Assembly: GCF_028389875.1 (NCBI RefSeq)
Contig: NC_084677.1
Span: 7,792,017-7,856,016, forward strand
Direction: 5' to 3'
DNA: 64,000 bases
Source: Rhea pennata
Lineage: Eukaryota > Chordata > Aves > Rheiformes > Rheidae
The position numbers and the translations under genes are program-made. Numbering within the stretch: the first letter of the stretch is position 1; every line of letters begins with the position of its first letter. Shown here piece after piece: positions 47,526-59,333 of this stretch. Under the pieces are notes generated by a model. That model worked only from the letters and a program-made list of their open reading frames with translations, ran no database searches and had not been told where the DNA came from.

Positions 47526-50354
47526 ATGTGGAAGGGGTGTATGGTAACTGAGAGGGACAAAGGAGGAAAGGGGCCTGAATGCTGCACTGGATATCATTCA
47601 TGTCAGAGTTGGTTCATTTTACCTTAGAGTGACTTTCATAGTTTTGGTAGCCCATCATTTGATAGCTATTATTACTCTTACTGTTGTTATTATTACTTGT
47701 ATTGCTCACTTTTACCTGCCTTGTTCAAGGAACTTTTAAAATTTCACTTATTCAGAGCTACCCTTTAACTAAAACTTTGGCAGGTTTCACCTGGAGCTTT
47801 CATGTTTCAACATATGACTTGCCAGGTTCCAAGTCTTTTAAAATGGCTGGCAGAACATACATACATAGCATCTATATGTCAGACTAATCAGTCCTGAAGC
47901 AGAAATTACATGGAGCAGAAGTTCAGATTAGGGAGGCAAATATGTCTGACTTTCATCCCATTAATTTCTATCTGTTAACCCATTAACTTAAAATAACGAA
48001 TTAAAAATCAATGAAGAGAAAGCCAGAAAATTCCCCTGAAGGATGAGAATGTTTTCCCCAGATTTGGTGTGTCCACATTGCATCTTTTGTACGGTACACA
48101 ACAAACACCAGGAAGCTACTGCATTTTGTAATCTTGTCATTGTTTTGTATAGTTCAGTATGTCTTGTGCAATGTAAGAAAATACACATAAACCAGGATGG
48201 AGCTCCTAAAGGAGAAACTTTGCAGTTCCTCATCTGTGCCACAGGCATTCCTCCAATTAAGTCTCAGATGGTTACCAGGAAAAGGAAGATGGTTTGTTTC
48301 AGATCCTTTTTCTCATTTAGAGTAATGCATTTTTATACAAATGCATTGTATAAAATCTTATCATGCTTCTGTCATACTTAGCTCCTATATGCTGCTTCCT
48401 TTTACTGCAGAAGGATATAAAAGATGCAGTCATGTTACTTCATTGTTTATTCTGTGACTGTGCGCAGCCAGTGTCTGCATGGGCTAATAATGCTTTGCAG
48501 GACCTCCCAGTAGGACGCAGAGGTGGAGGGCTGCAGGGCCTGGGTTCCTCATGCCCAAAGCCTTACAGTTTCAGGGTTGCCATGGAAAGCATTTCTCTAG
48601 TACCTGTTTTACATCTGTGGGCCTGTTTTGATCTGTGTATTTATCAGCTCCATTATATGCTTCATAGTTTTCCTTCAGTTCATCTGTGGAGCATCCAGGT
48701 AGTCCTGTTTCTAACACAAATATTCAAAAATGCTAAGTTCTTAATTACTTGGATTCCAAATCTAAAAAATAAAAAATAAACAAACAAAAAAGAAAGCCTG
48801 TCCAAAGTCTAGTTGGTGACTTTGGGGTATTAGGGAAGAGAAAGAAATAAACTCAAGGTGCTTTTCTGCACACATTAAACAGTGGGCTAGGACAGAGCTG
48901 TTTAAAAACTCTTTGGAGGTAGAGTGAAAGACTAAAAATCTCACAACTTTTGCCCAAGGCAAAGAAGGATTTCCTTATTGTGTAAAACCAGCCTTTTCCT
49001 TTTAGCAAAGATTGGGAACAGAGAATTGCTTTCATTTTAAGCAGTGCAGTCGGTTAAAAGTGAGAGGGTAACAAGGTATGAACTGGACAGAAAAGTGTTC
49101 ATGGTGCTGCTTCTTTGGCAATAGCTTTTTGTGGAAATCTTGGGTCAAATTCTTTTCTAAGTTCACTTGACATCATACAAACAAAATTGCTGGAGTAAGT
49201 GAGGGAGAACTTGGCTCCTGCTACATATTGAACTATCTCATCTTATCCACACCTTGTCTGATTTTTTTTAAACTCCTGCCATAACTGCATCATCCTCTCT
49301 CAGGTGCATGTTAGTGAGAGAAATAATGTCCTTGAAGAGTGGTTCAAAGACTGGCACACATGGCAGTAGCTGGCAGAAGACTGCTCTCTTCTTTTTAATC
49401 TGCACAACCCGAAATCTCTCTCCAATCTGAATATGCACTCAAATTTAATCTAGTGTAATTTACAACTTGTCGCTGCCTCTCCCGACTATATGCTGAGTTT
49501 CCTCTGCTACCATTAGCTTGGGATATGTTCTCTGTAGGATCAGCTCCAGGAAACACTTTCTCTGGAGGTATCATAGTTTTCGCTTAGCTACAAAATGTGT
49601 CTCCACATTGACCCAGGCAGTACTTTGATAAGAACTTTGTAAATAGTTCAGTATAACAGCTTTTTACCAAAGAGAAAGGATTTTCTGGTTATGGGGAAAA
49701 AATGCTTGGTTTAGCTTACCATCACTTCTGCTCTTCTGACGTGATTTCTCTAGGGAAAATCTTTAAAAGGGACCTTCAGTCTCTCCTGCAGATTACACTC
49801 GCCTAGGGGTCTTGCCATCATCTACAAACTTAATGGTTTAATAAGGATTAGGGCTCTCCTATTATACAGTAACAAATAGAAATACAATACTTTTATCAAT
49901 ATTTGGCACATTTAATTTTTTTTTATGTGAAACGAAATATTGATGCTGTCAAGTCACTGTAGCTTAGGGGCATAAATTACAAATGTTCTCCTCCTGTAAG
50001 CCTAGCTCAAATTTTGCATTCATATACAGTAACTATCTAATGTCTTTCTATTCCTGTAAGCCATACAATTTGATTGCCAGATTACCTGATTCTGTATCGA
50101 AATGGCTGTGCTTGGATGTCAGTGTTTTTATTGTTATTACCAATATTAGCTTTTATCCTTACTGTAAATGGTAGCAAAAAGTTAACTGCTTCCTTACACT
50201 ATAAAAGCAAACAGGGCCCATTTAGAGAATGTCTCTAAACAGAAAATCTCTATGGAAAAAAAAAAAAGATATTCTGAGTACACAATTCATAATATATGAT
50301 GAGTGAGTAGGGGGAAAAAAGGATTTTGGATCTATTTTGCTGCCCGAAACAAAC

Positions 50355-50376
50355 TTTTTTTTTTTTTTTTTTTTTT
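50355..50376. repeat. Poly-T tract (T22)
   Basis: Uninterrupted run of 22 T; followed by AATAAAG on the plus strand. Confidence 0.95.
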
Positions 50377-50805
50377 AATAAAGTAACTAGCTATTTTAAA
50401 TAGAGCACAAAATCTGCTTTAAATAAGAATGATTGCAGGAATGTCAGTTCCATATGTATTTTTATTGATGTTAACCTTTGCATGTAACAAAAATGGTGAA
50501 ACTGAAGAATCAGTTCCCTTGGTTTTCGTGATTCTGTTACTTTTCTTTGTTCCATTTGCCTGCCTTTCCATTAGCTTATTTCTTGGCTTATTTTCTAAAT
50601 GAAATATCAACCCACCCACCCAAAGGAAACCACAGCATTTCAGGGATTTCAAATTGAGGCAAAGTGAATTAGCCTGTCTGTAATATAAACAGATGCAAAA
50701 GAAAACAAATGCTTAAAGGCCTTGGAATTAAAGGCGGTGCTTCCAGCCTGAGGGCTGCCCCTGCTTTCAGTGTGTTATGATCATGATTTCCATGTAAGTA
50801 TATAC

Positions 50806-50830
50806 AAAAAAAAAAAAAAAAAAAAAAAAA
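50806..50830. repeat. Poly-A tract (A25)
   Basis: Uninterrupted run of 25 A. No flanking direct repeat was found. Confidence 0.95.
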
Positions 50831-51599
50831 TCTTGAAAGCATCGCTGAGAAAATCAGCATGCATATTAGCTTGCTCTTTTCTCATGAAACTAGAGGATTT
50901 AAATCAGCTAAACAGTAGATAATGGAAATGATTATTTTTCTTGCTAAGCAGTGAAGAAATGCCTTGAGAAAAGACCTTGGATGGCCCCAGCAGCCTTGGC
51001 GGAGGCGAGCTTTACACTAACGTAGCCTGGGCTGGGGGCAAGTCTCCAGGGAGTCTTCACGCAAACAAAGCTGAGACACAGCAAGGGAAATCTCCTGCTC
51101 AAACCAAGTCACTGAATCGGATTTATACTAGCTTTTGCGTGAAAAGGAGTAATTCCTGACTTAAATTAGGGTGAAATGTGAACCAGGTAGCATAAAACGC
51201 TGGAGAGGCTTTTAATAAAATAATCAGTGGAAAAGGGGTGTATGTTGGTCTGGAGATAGTTGTGAAGTAGTTGAATGAATTACAGATTGTTTATTCAGCA
51301 AGTCTCAAACTATGGCTACTGCAGTATCTACACATAGGTGGTTTGCTGGGAGCAGGTGAATTATCCAGTATTGGCTTTTCCTGTTTGTAATTTGCATCAA
51401 AGATTAGCTAACCTCTATTACTTCCTTATTTTTCCATAGAAGCAATTCTTGCTTTTAACAGAGAAAGTTAAGTAGATGAGCTGATTATGTGCATCAGTGC
51501 ACAGTTCATAGGAAGGGAGTATCTGCGTTACTATCTCCTTTGATTAGATGCGTGCTTGCTGACTGAGCCTTTCACCAGTGCTGTCAGTGAGCAGCTCTG

Positions 51600-52330
51600 G
51601 CCACTGCCAGAAACGCCACCGAGCGTTTTACCGGGGAACGCTACCGTTTATGCGTAAATAAAAGCGAGCGAAGAGGATACCGTCAAATAACCACAACAAA
51701 GACAGCACTTTCCCTCTATTGACTTTAGGGTAACTCAGGAGACTGCGGCCCGGAGCCTTCCTCGCTGCGGCGCCGCTCCCGTGAGGCGGCGCGCGCGGCG
51801 ACCGTTACGGCCGTTGGCGGCTGCTGGCGCCAACGACGTCTCGCGGGGCGGGGCGCGCGCCGCTCCCCGCCCTCCGCCCGCCCCCGGCGGCGGCAGCATG
51901 GCGGGCGAGGCGCTGGGGCCGCCCGTGGAGGCGCTGGGGCCGCCCGTGAAGGTGCTGGCTGCCCAGCTGCGGGGCGCCGAGCGGGGCGCCGGCGGGACGT
52001 GGCAGCTGGGCCGCGCGGAGGCGGGCCGGGCCCCGCTGCGCTTGCGGGCTGTGTGGATGCAGGGCACTGTGCTGGAGGTGGAGCGCGGCGGCGGCGGCTC
52101 GGCCCGGCTGGAGGACGCCAGCGGCACCTTCACGGTGCTGGGGGTGGAGGAGGTGCCCAAGGGGCGGCCCTGCCTCAGCGCAGGTACCGGCTGGCGGGAA
52201 GAGGCAGGGGACGCCGGGGGTCCCGGACGAGGCCCCCCCCCGGCGTTGTGGGGATCCCCCCGGAGGTATGCCCCCCCCCGGGCATTGGGGCCCCCTCGGC
52301 GTTGTGCCCCCCACCTCGGGTGTTGCAGGC
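51600..52330. promoter_or_regulatory. CpG island and promoter region of RMI2
   Basis: Dense CpG and G+C from about 51.6 kb through exon 1 into the intron. No TATA box is seen upstream of the ATG. E2F-like cores occur at 51814-51820 (TTGGCGG) and 51826-51833 (GGCGCCAA), followed by GACGTC (51835-51840), a CRE-like core. These suggest a housekeeping or cell-cycle promoter with a TSS between about 51760 and 51890. The TSS is not directly visible. Confidence 0.7.
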
Positions 52331-53812
52331 CCTCCTTGCACATTGTGCGTCTCCCTCCCCAGGGAGGGAACGGGCCAAAAACGGGCCATTGAGGCCCCCA
52401 CAGAGGCATGGGACGCCCCCCCCCATGTGGCACACACACAGATGTGGCATGCTTAGGGGGTGCAGGGACACAGATGCTTACACACACACACTGCAGTGTG
52501 TGCCCGGGGTGTGTAGGCACCCTTGCGCACACACTTGGGATGAGGATGGCTCAGGGAATTCTGTGCTCTCCATGGGGCAGGAGCGTACGAATGGGCACGG
52601 AGGTAGGTAGGGTGCCCTATGCGGGGTGCATGCATCTGTTCCATTTTGTAATAGGCGCTTGCACCACGCTTCTTGTGGATATGCCTACAGGCTGGAGGCA
52701 GGAGACTCCTATGGCCTGTGTGCCACTGGGAACATACATGCTGGGAATGCTCCTCCAGCTTCCTCTGTGCCTGTTGCACATGGTGAGCTTCTGGGGCCAC
52801 ACTGGGCTCGCACAGCTGCAGACAGGCTGTGCTCACAGGTAGCCCTTGCTCAGAGAGGCGGCATCCTGGAAAGGCCATGCTGCTGTAGTGGTGCTAGAGC
52901 GAGCAGCATGTGCTAGGGAAGGGGGACGTGTGGGTAGTTACTAGTAATGAGACTTGTGTTGTCCTCACATGTGAGCTATAGTAAGGGTAGGGCCTGTTCT
53001 CAGGTCTCCAAAGTGGCAGGAAAAGTTTAATTGAGCTGGAGTACTTAGCCTGCGTTGTGAGGCCGGGACCAGAGTTCGCCTTTCTTTTCTTCCTTCACCA
53101 GCGCTGTTAAGTGAAGTAAAATGGAGCAAGTTCTGGACTGCAGCATCCAAGGAGTTCAGATGCCAAATACTCACTTTCCTTAACTTTCAGTGGTCTAAAT
53201 CCACTCTTTCTCCACTCCTGTAATATAAGGAGAAGCTGTTGGCTGTATGTAGAAAATCTACTATGTACTGATGCATTTGTGGGTGTTCACCTAAGATCAG
53301 TCTAGTACTTCCTATGTTACTTGGGCTTAGATGCTTCTGGGATAAATCCTCTGCATATATTTATGGGTAGGAGTTGTTTTCAGCCATATATATAATGATC
53401 GGTTAGAAGTAGAAAGGTTTGGTAGTCTGTAACATTATAAGTAAATATATGATAAACTAGTCTTAGCCACACAGATAACAACGTCTTTTCCTCAAATTTC
53501 GTGCTAAGCAGTCTTAGTTCCTTCTATGAGCTTTCTTGCAAATATTGACATCTTTACTTCCAACTATTTAACTACTTGTTTTTAAATATTTTGCATTCTT
53601 CCTTAAAAAAAGAAAGAAAGAAAATACACCAGTTAATTTCATGGTATTTTGTTTGTTTTTCAGGGAAGTATGTAATGGTGATGGGTCTGGTGAGGTCCTG
53701 CAATCCTGAACCTCTTCTTCGAGCAATAAAGATGACTGATCTTTCTGAAAATCCAGTGCATAAGAATATGTGGAGCCTTGAAGTAGAGGATTTGCACAGA
53801 GTCATGCCCTAG
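51898..53812 (+). CDS. RMI2: RecQ-mediated genome instability protein 2 (two coding exons)
   Basis: Coding join is 51898-52183 and 53664-53812: 435 nt, 144 aa plus stop (human RMI2 is 147 aa). RMI2 is the small OB-fold subunit of the nuclear BLM-TOP3A-RMI1-RMI2 complex, which dissolves double Holliday junctions and limits crossovers. Exon 1 (95 codons plus 1 nt) contains KVLAAQL, the [14 protein letters not shown] strand and [18 protein letters not shown]. Exon 2 opens with [10 protein letters not shown] and ends [11 protein letters not shown]...[14 protein letters not shown]118 and W132 correspond to human K121 and W135, residues reported important for complex function and RMI1 binding. Splice sites are GCAG|GTACCG and TTTTTCAG|GGAAG, and the phase-1 join restores a glycine codon. 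The ATG has A at -3 and G at +4; the frame is open upstream but has no earlier ATG. Residues 4-17 contain a doubled EALGPPV. Confidence 0.95.
51907..51948 (+). repeat. Perfect 21-bp tandem duplication in RMI2 exon 1
   Basis: 51907-51927 is repeated exactly at 51928-51948, in frame, giving [14 protein letters not shown] before the OB fold. Identity at all 21 positions implies a recent duplication. It affects the flexible N-terminus, which in human RMI2 has a different sequence, so function is probably unaffected. Confidence 0.95.
52231..52348. repeat. Degenerate GC-rich minisatellite
   Basis: About six imperfect units of roughly 17-23 bp, each a run of C followed by a (C)GGNNTTGTG-like core, such as CGGCGTTGTG (52241-52250), GGGCATTGGGG (52280-52290), TCGGCGTTGTG (52296-52306) and TCGGGTGTTG (52316-52325). 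Located just inside RMI2 intron 1. Confidence 0.65.
52485..52502. repeat. 18-bp perfect palindrome in CA/TG repeat
   Basis: CACACACTGCAGTGTGTG reads the same on both strands without a spacer. It joins a CA microsatellite (52481-52490) to TG repeats, a cruciform-prone site. Confidence 0.9.
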
Positions 53813-54155
53813 AAGCTTTTTCTTCTGCCCGAAAGAATTGGAAATGTGATTTTTTGCTTAGTTATTATGCAGAGAATTGGGCTGTTCTGAGTATATGTGG
53901 TTTCAAATGTAGACTGAGAATGATGGATTTTAAAAATATATAATGTCTGTTTAAAGAAAAATGGTATAACTAATTAGAGCCCAAACAACAACCACTTACC
54001 TTGGAGTAAACGTCAGAGAGAAGTCAGGCTCAGAGTTAGGCTGAGACCTGTGCACGGGTGGTAGTGTTCATGATGTCCATGTCCTGTTTCACAATCTCTT
54101 CTTATACCAGCAGATTAAATCATATTGCTCAAATAAACATTAATTTGCTTCATTC
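53813..54155 (+). other. RMI2 3' UTR (end inferred)
   Basis: From the TAG stop at 53810-53812 to about 20 nt past AATAAA at 54132-54137, the first canonical signal downstream. No other features seen in it. Confidence 0.7.
54132..54137 (+). terminator. RMI2 poly(A) signal
   Basis: AATAAA about 320 nt after the stop codon, in AT-rich sequence, followed by T-rich and GT-containing sequence. Use is inferred. Confidence 0.65.
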
Positions 54156-57100
54156 CAGGTAACATATCTGTGTTGCCATGAATATTACATGTTTTTACAT
54201 ATGTTGATGTTTCTAGGATCATGAGTTTAAACGTAGTCACTCTTACAGTGATGCATTCTTGGCAGCAAAAGCTGCACAGAACTTACTTACATTACGAGGG
54301 TGAACTTGATGGAACTATGTGAACTCGAACTACATGGAATGAAGGCAGAATGTGTTTGAGTCCATTTAGACTGTGGTTGGAAATAACTTGGTCCGTGTTT
54401 TTTCTTTCTGTAATAACCATGACAGTATCAGACTTGTAAGACAGGTGTCTGTTTCTGATTGTAGGCATAGCCTTGTATTAAATACCTGTCTGGTTTCTGT
54501 GTTTCTGAAATACTGAAAGTGGTACAATAATAACCCACGTGTTCCAGTGAAGTGAAATGAAGTGAAAAGATGTGATGCAGAATTCCTTGGAACAGGTCCT
54601 CCAGGTTCAAGATGCAAATACTTTTACCATCTCACAAAATAAGATTACCAAGTCTAAGTGCACTTCTCTATATGAACGTTTCCTTTCTTGTTCCAGTGTA
54701 TGCTATTTTTAGTCATTTAAGTAGTTATTAAATTTATTTATTTTTACATTTTTTTTACCTCTTCCTGTAAAAAGTAATGCTATGAAATCAAAACAAGCTC
54801 TCTGGAAAAAAGCAGAACTGATATTACTCTTATTTTCCAAACATTATGTTTCTCTGAAGAGAATTTGAGTCCTAAGTAAAGCACTGCATTATCCACGTGG
54901 TATAACTTTGTAGTTTCGAAGAAGGAGATTAGCAATCCAGTTAGGATGTATATTAGCTCTTGCATATATGAAGGGAAAATTTCCTCTAATTCTGTCCTAT
55001 ACAATTAATTTAAGACAAGATTAGGGTAGTGATAATTACATTAAAATTGTGGGATTGTTTTCAGATCATATGGAAATTAATTACTATCTTTAAGTAGACC
55101 TTTAGGTGAGAGCTTTAAAGATTAAGTATTCATTTTTGGATTTTTTTTTTTAAACAGGTACAAATTTCCATCGTTGAGTTTAGCATTCCAAACCAGGCAA
55201 CCTCTGAGGCAGATGTACAATGGAAATCCTGTGCTATGAGGCCTTGATGATGAGATGCCAAGACAAATGTACCTACAGAATTTTGACATTATGGTAGTAT
55301 TGGGCAAAAATCTATTTGTGGATTCCTGTAGCCTTTCAGAAACAATCCATGCTGTCAGCATATTGGCTGACAACCATGTTTAGCTGGCAGTAGGTAGCTA
55401 CTCTTCCATCTGAATGCTTCTCAGGCCAGGAACCTGAAGTTCATTCCAAACCAAGTTCACCTTGGCATGCATTCTAGCTAGGCAGGAAAATCCTGGAAAT
55501 AAGAGCTAAAAGCCCTTTCGCATCTGTGGTGGTGTCAGTAAATCTACAGCAGAATTAACTATGGTTTATAGCCTTGTTATAGTTAGTTAATATACAAGGC
55601 AGCAGTTACAAGGCATGGATTAATCTGCTGTTAATCCATCTGGGAATGATGGCTATTCACATAATGCATCTTGAAAGTTATGTTTCCTGAGGGTTGATTA
55701 AATATTGCTGATTTGGATTTGTGGAGGATTTCTCTGCATCCTTTACCACATTCTGTTATCCAGAGGCTCATGCGTCAGTTAAACTTTGTGTGTTTGGGGT
55801 TTTTGTGTTTCGTTTTTTTTTTTTTAATTTTCCTGATCGGTTGTTAACATACCGGTCCAATGCTGTTACTTAACTGTAAACAAGATCTAGAGCTCTTCAT
55901 TGTTTGATTTGGGGTGTTTCATAACTGTATTTCTATCCATATAAATCCAAACATAAATTCTGATTGCAACCGCTGGAAGATTTTGCATACTTGATCCGTC
56001 TGAAGCTATAAATGTTGTTTGGCAGTTGATCAGAAGAAATCTGTTGCTTAACTTCTAAAAGGTCTGCAATTACAAACAGTAGTGCAATAGCTTTTATTGT
56101 TTTAAAGCCAAGATTAGATGCTTTTATGACAGTTCACAGTAAAAAGTGCTTTTCTAGGAACTCAAAACTAAAACAAGTTCTTAGCAAAGCTGAATGTCTA
56201 GCTGCTAAATAAATGACTTCTAGCGATTTCTTGACTTGGAGTTTAACTGGGCTTTAGCTATTGAGCGGCTGATGATTAGGCTGTGTGTTGCTCTGATGGC
56301 ACTTACATCACCTAGGTTTATGGCTATAACTGAAATGCCTAGTCTCTGGGTTTTGTCTCGGGTGGAGAGTGACAGGTTCGCTCTTGGCACAGCCTGTAAC
56401 AGCTCTGTAAAGAAGCTGTTTGTTTGGAACTGCACTGCTTTTTCTGGGTGGTGTGGATTCTCCCTGTTCCCAGTCTCAAACCTGTGTCTCAAGCAGGGAG
56501 GTGCCGGTGTCAAAGCTTGGTCTTTCTTGCTCTAAAATGCTTGGTTGTTTGGACTTTTTGAAGAGGGTGGAAAAATGCCTATGGATTGCAGGAAGGCTTC
56601 TGTTTGCACTGCATCAACGGTTTGCGGTATAAACATTTGCATGGTATATGTAAACAGCTGTGAACCTTGTAGTATATGAGCTAAATAAAAGCAATGTTAA
56701 TAGTGACTTGTAGGTACTAGAAATAACACTTGGAAAAGTGACTAACCACTGTATTCTCTTGCAAGGCTGGTTGCTATGCTGTGTGCCTGTGTGTGTGAAC
56801 CATGATGGGCATGAGTTACAGACGCAGAAGTTCCTGGGTTCTGATGAGCCAGGATGCACGATCTGAGGAGCCACTTATATTGTCTACATATTAGTAGATC
56901 CTAACTATTGGGCTATTTCTTAAATCGATTTTTCTGCTTTCTCGTAAGATATAGTTTGTATACTGCATTACCTTTATTATTTGAAGCATAACTATTTCAG
57001 TCGTTTAGAGAGTGAGCTCTTGAGTCAAGCTGTCCTGAAACATGCAACATTATCGGTAGTTGCATGCTACAAGTTTGGTCCAGATAAAGCCAGGGTAGTG

Positions 57101-57955
57101 CAGCAAAAATGACTATTTCAAAGCACTGAAACTGAAGATTTGAACTGAGAAAGGACTCAGTCAAATTCTCCCATGGGAATCCTTCCTAGAGGATCATATC
57201 CATGAAGAATCCCAAGGAAATTTTATTTGGTTTAGGAGATGCTTTTTTTTTGCTCTATATATCTCTTGGCATGCTCGCCTGTAAGATTGTTGGCATTGAG
57301 AATGATAGCCAGTCTTCAGGGACTTACTTACTACTTACAGAATGTGTATTTGTATTTTTGCTTCCTCACATAATCATCTTCTCTCCTTAAAGACTTGTCT
57401 GGTGGTGTAAGTGCCCTTACCCTCTAGCTATCATCTTGATGCTGTTACTGCAGGGGTGTATTATTTCCATTTTTGAATTTCCACGTGATTGATTAAGCTG
57501 TACTTTGGATGGTTTGCTCGTTTCACTAGAGGTTTAACAAAGTTCATTTCAATAATTACTTGCTCTGTGACAAACTACTGCCTGTTTGTTGTTAGTTATT
57601 TATTTTAGGAAACAGGCATGAAAAATAGATTGCCTTTCTTACCATTAGCAGCAGAGGCCCTCTGGCATGTGAGGACTTGGCTGGTAAGGCAAAAGTGCAG
57701 GGTGGGAGGAGAGACAAAACAAAATCCCTTTTAAAGCCAAGCTTCTAATGCTCTATTCAAATTAGGAACAAGATACTGGAACACCCCTCCCTCCCCCCCC
57801 CCCCAAATCATTAATCTGTTAGTCCTGGTCTGTATAAATGGTGCTTTGTACGGGCTTTGGCTACCAGGTTAATGCAACGTTTATTGTTGATTTGGTTAGG
57901 TGGGTGCTTGCTTGGGGACATGAGGGATGGCGTTTTCCATTGAACTAGGTGCTGT

Positions 57956-57968
57956 CACCACCTGCTGG
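57956..57968 (-). promoter_or_regulatory. CTCF-like motif, one mismatch
   Basis: The minus strand reads CCAGCAGGTGGTG, matching the CTCF core except T for C at position 12. Same orientation as the 39784 site, opposite to the 26990 site. Confidence 0.3.
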
Positions 57969-59309
57969 TCATTCAGCCACATTAATAAGTAAGTAAGTAA
58001 TCTGTACCAACACTGACTAACACGGATCTGCTGTGAAGTTTGGGGACTAGATGTGGTATGGAGCGCCTGTTTGATTTTTTGCATCTCTTAATGGAGATCT
58101 AGACAAAACTTTCATTTGAATAATGGGATGGTTTAGAGGCCTCTACCAATAGCTGGACACAATATTTGTAATTTAAAGTGTTTATTGGTGTTTAAATGGC
58201 TGTTTAATCACCTGTGGTATTTTAAATGCAGTCTCTTGTGTGCCACAGTAATGCCAGACTCATCCAGCGCCCCAATAGCTGCCTTCAATTCAGTGTTACT
58301 GGCTGCAGTTAGCATATAAAACAAGCTCCGCTTCTCTTTTCCATATTTGCACTGCAATTAGCATTAGCAATGCTTCTCAGTGTCTTGCTCTATTTGTTGA
58401 CATGTCACTTTGTCCTTGTAACTTACTTAACTGTCAAAAGTTCCCCCCCCACCCCAAAGGTGTTTGGAATGAATGAATGGATTTAGTTATTTATTTATTT
58501 CTCCCCAAGGGAAAAACAATTGTCTGATTGTATCAGTGACACTAGCCAGGCTCTGCAAGTGTTGCTATAACTTGCTTGTCTGCATGAAGCACCTGGGAAT
58601 CTCGTATGCCAGCAGAGACATGAGGCTGTCCTAGAGCTTCATCTGCTGAGCGAAGGCTCCCATCTGAAGCACGCTGTAGGAGTTACTCTGTGGAATGGTT
58701 TCTCTGCTAACGTTGTGAGTTAATTTTTCTTCTTAGTGCATGCTGCTGCTTCTGGATATCTATGCTGTCTGTTTGCAACTGCTTTATATAATCACAGCTG
58801 GTGAAGTGATTATTAAAACATCCATGTAAGCGGTTGGACAAGCTGTAATCAAGAGGAACTGTTGCTACTAATTAGCACTGGGCGATTTTGCACATATTAT
58901 GCATAGGAGAACCAACCTTGTGGGGCCTCTTCTGGAAAAGCAGAGGGGGGCTGTGTTTATGCTTTAAAGGCATAGCGCTTATCAAATCTGGTGCTTTTCT
59001 GGTCTGGCAGCTCCAGCCAGACTTGCGATTGGTAACTATTTGCAAATGTAGGTGCGGTCCAGGTTGTAGCCATGAGATAATGTGACAATGGATGACTTGG
59101 TTCTTACCTTTGGAATGCAGTAAATTAGTCTGTACTTATGGTACAAAACCAAATAGTAATCTGTACTGCCAAATGCTAGGAAAACTTAATACCCACTGGA
59201 TGTTTTGGACTCTGTGTATGTGCCAGCATCGTGTTCTTTTTTGCATGCTGGGGCTTCAGCTGTAATACAAGGAAAGTGTCAGAGTGTGTTTAATTTTCTG
59301 CTATTAGCT

Positions 59310-59333
59310 TATGTTCACTGTACTGTGAACATA
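59310..59333. repeat. Inverted repeat, 9-bp arms
   Basis: TATGTTCAC (59310-59318) and GTGAACATA (59325-59333) are exact reverse complements around TGTACT. The arms contain everted TGTTC/GAACA steroid-receptor-type half-sites. Confidence 0.8.

Larger units (their letters stand above)
43800..51590. other. Intergenic, upstream of RMI2
   Basis: No gene seen. Mostly AT-rich. Contains a tandem duplication (47457-47525), (TTG)n (47154-47168), T22 (50355-50376) and A25 (50806-50830). Open frames reach 138 codons (48363-48779) without recognisable content. Confidence 0.6.
52184..53663 (+). other. RMI2 intron 1
   Basis: 1,480 bp between donor GTACCG and acceptor TTTTTCAG. The donor is weak at +4 to +6 compared with GTAAGT. 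The first 200 bp are GC-rich with a degenerate C-run minisatellite. A CA/TG-rich palindrome lies at 52485-52502, and an (AAAG)n stretch at about 53609-53622 precedes the acceptor. No other coding sequence recognised. Confidence 0.85.

Noticed and set aside
48363-48779. 138-codon plus-strand frame
   Set aside because: No domain, ends in an A/T-rich simple repeat, and no exon-like boundaries.
51735-52532. 265-codon minus-strand frame over RMI2 exon 1
   Set aside because: Antisense to a recognised exon in very GC-rich DNA where stops are rare; composition is G/P/A/R-rich with no domain.
51999-52610. 203-codon plus-strand frame over RMI2
   Set aside because: Out-of-frame shadow of RMI2 exon 1 running into the C-rich intron repeat.
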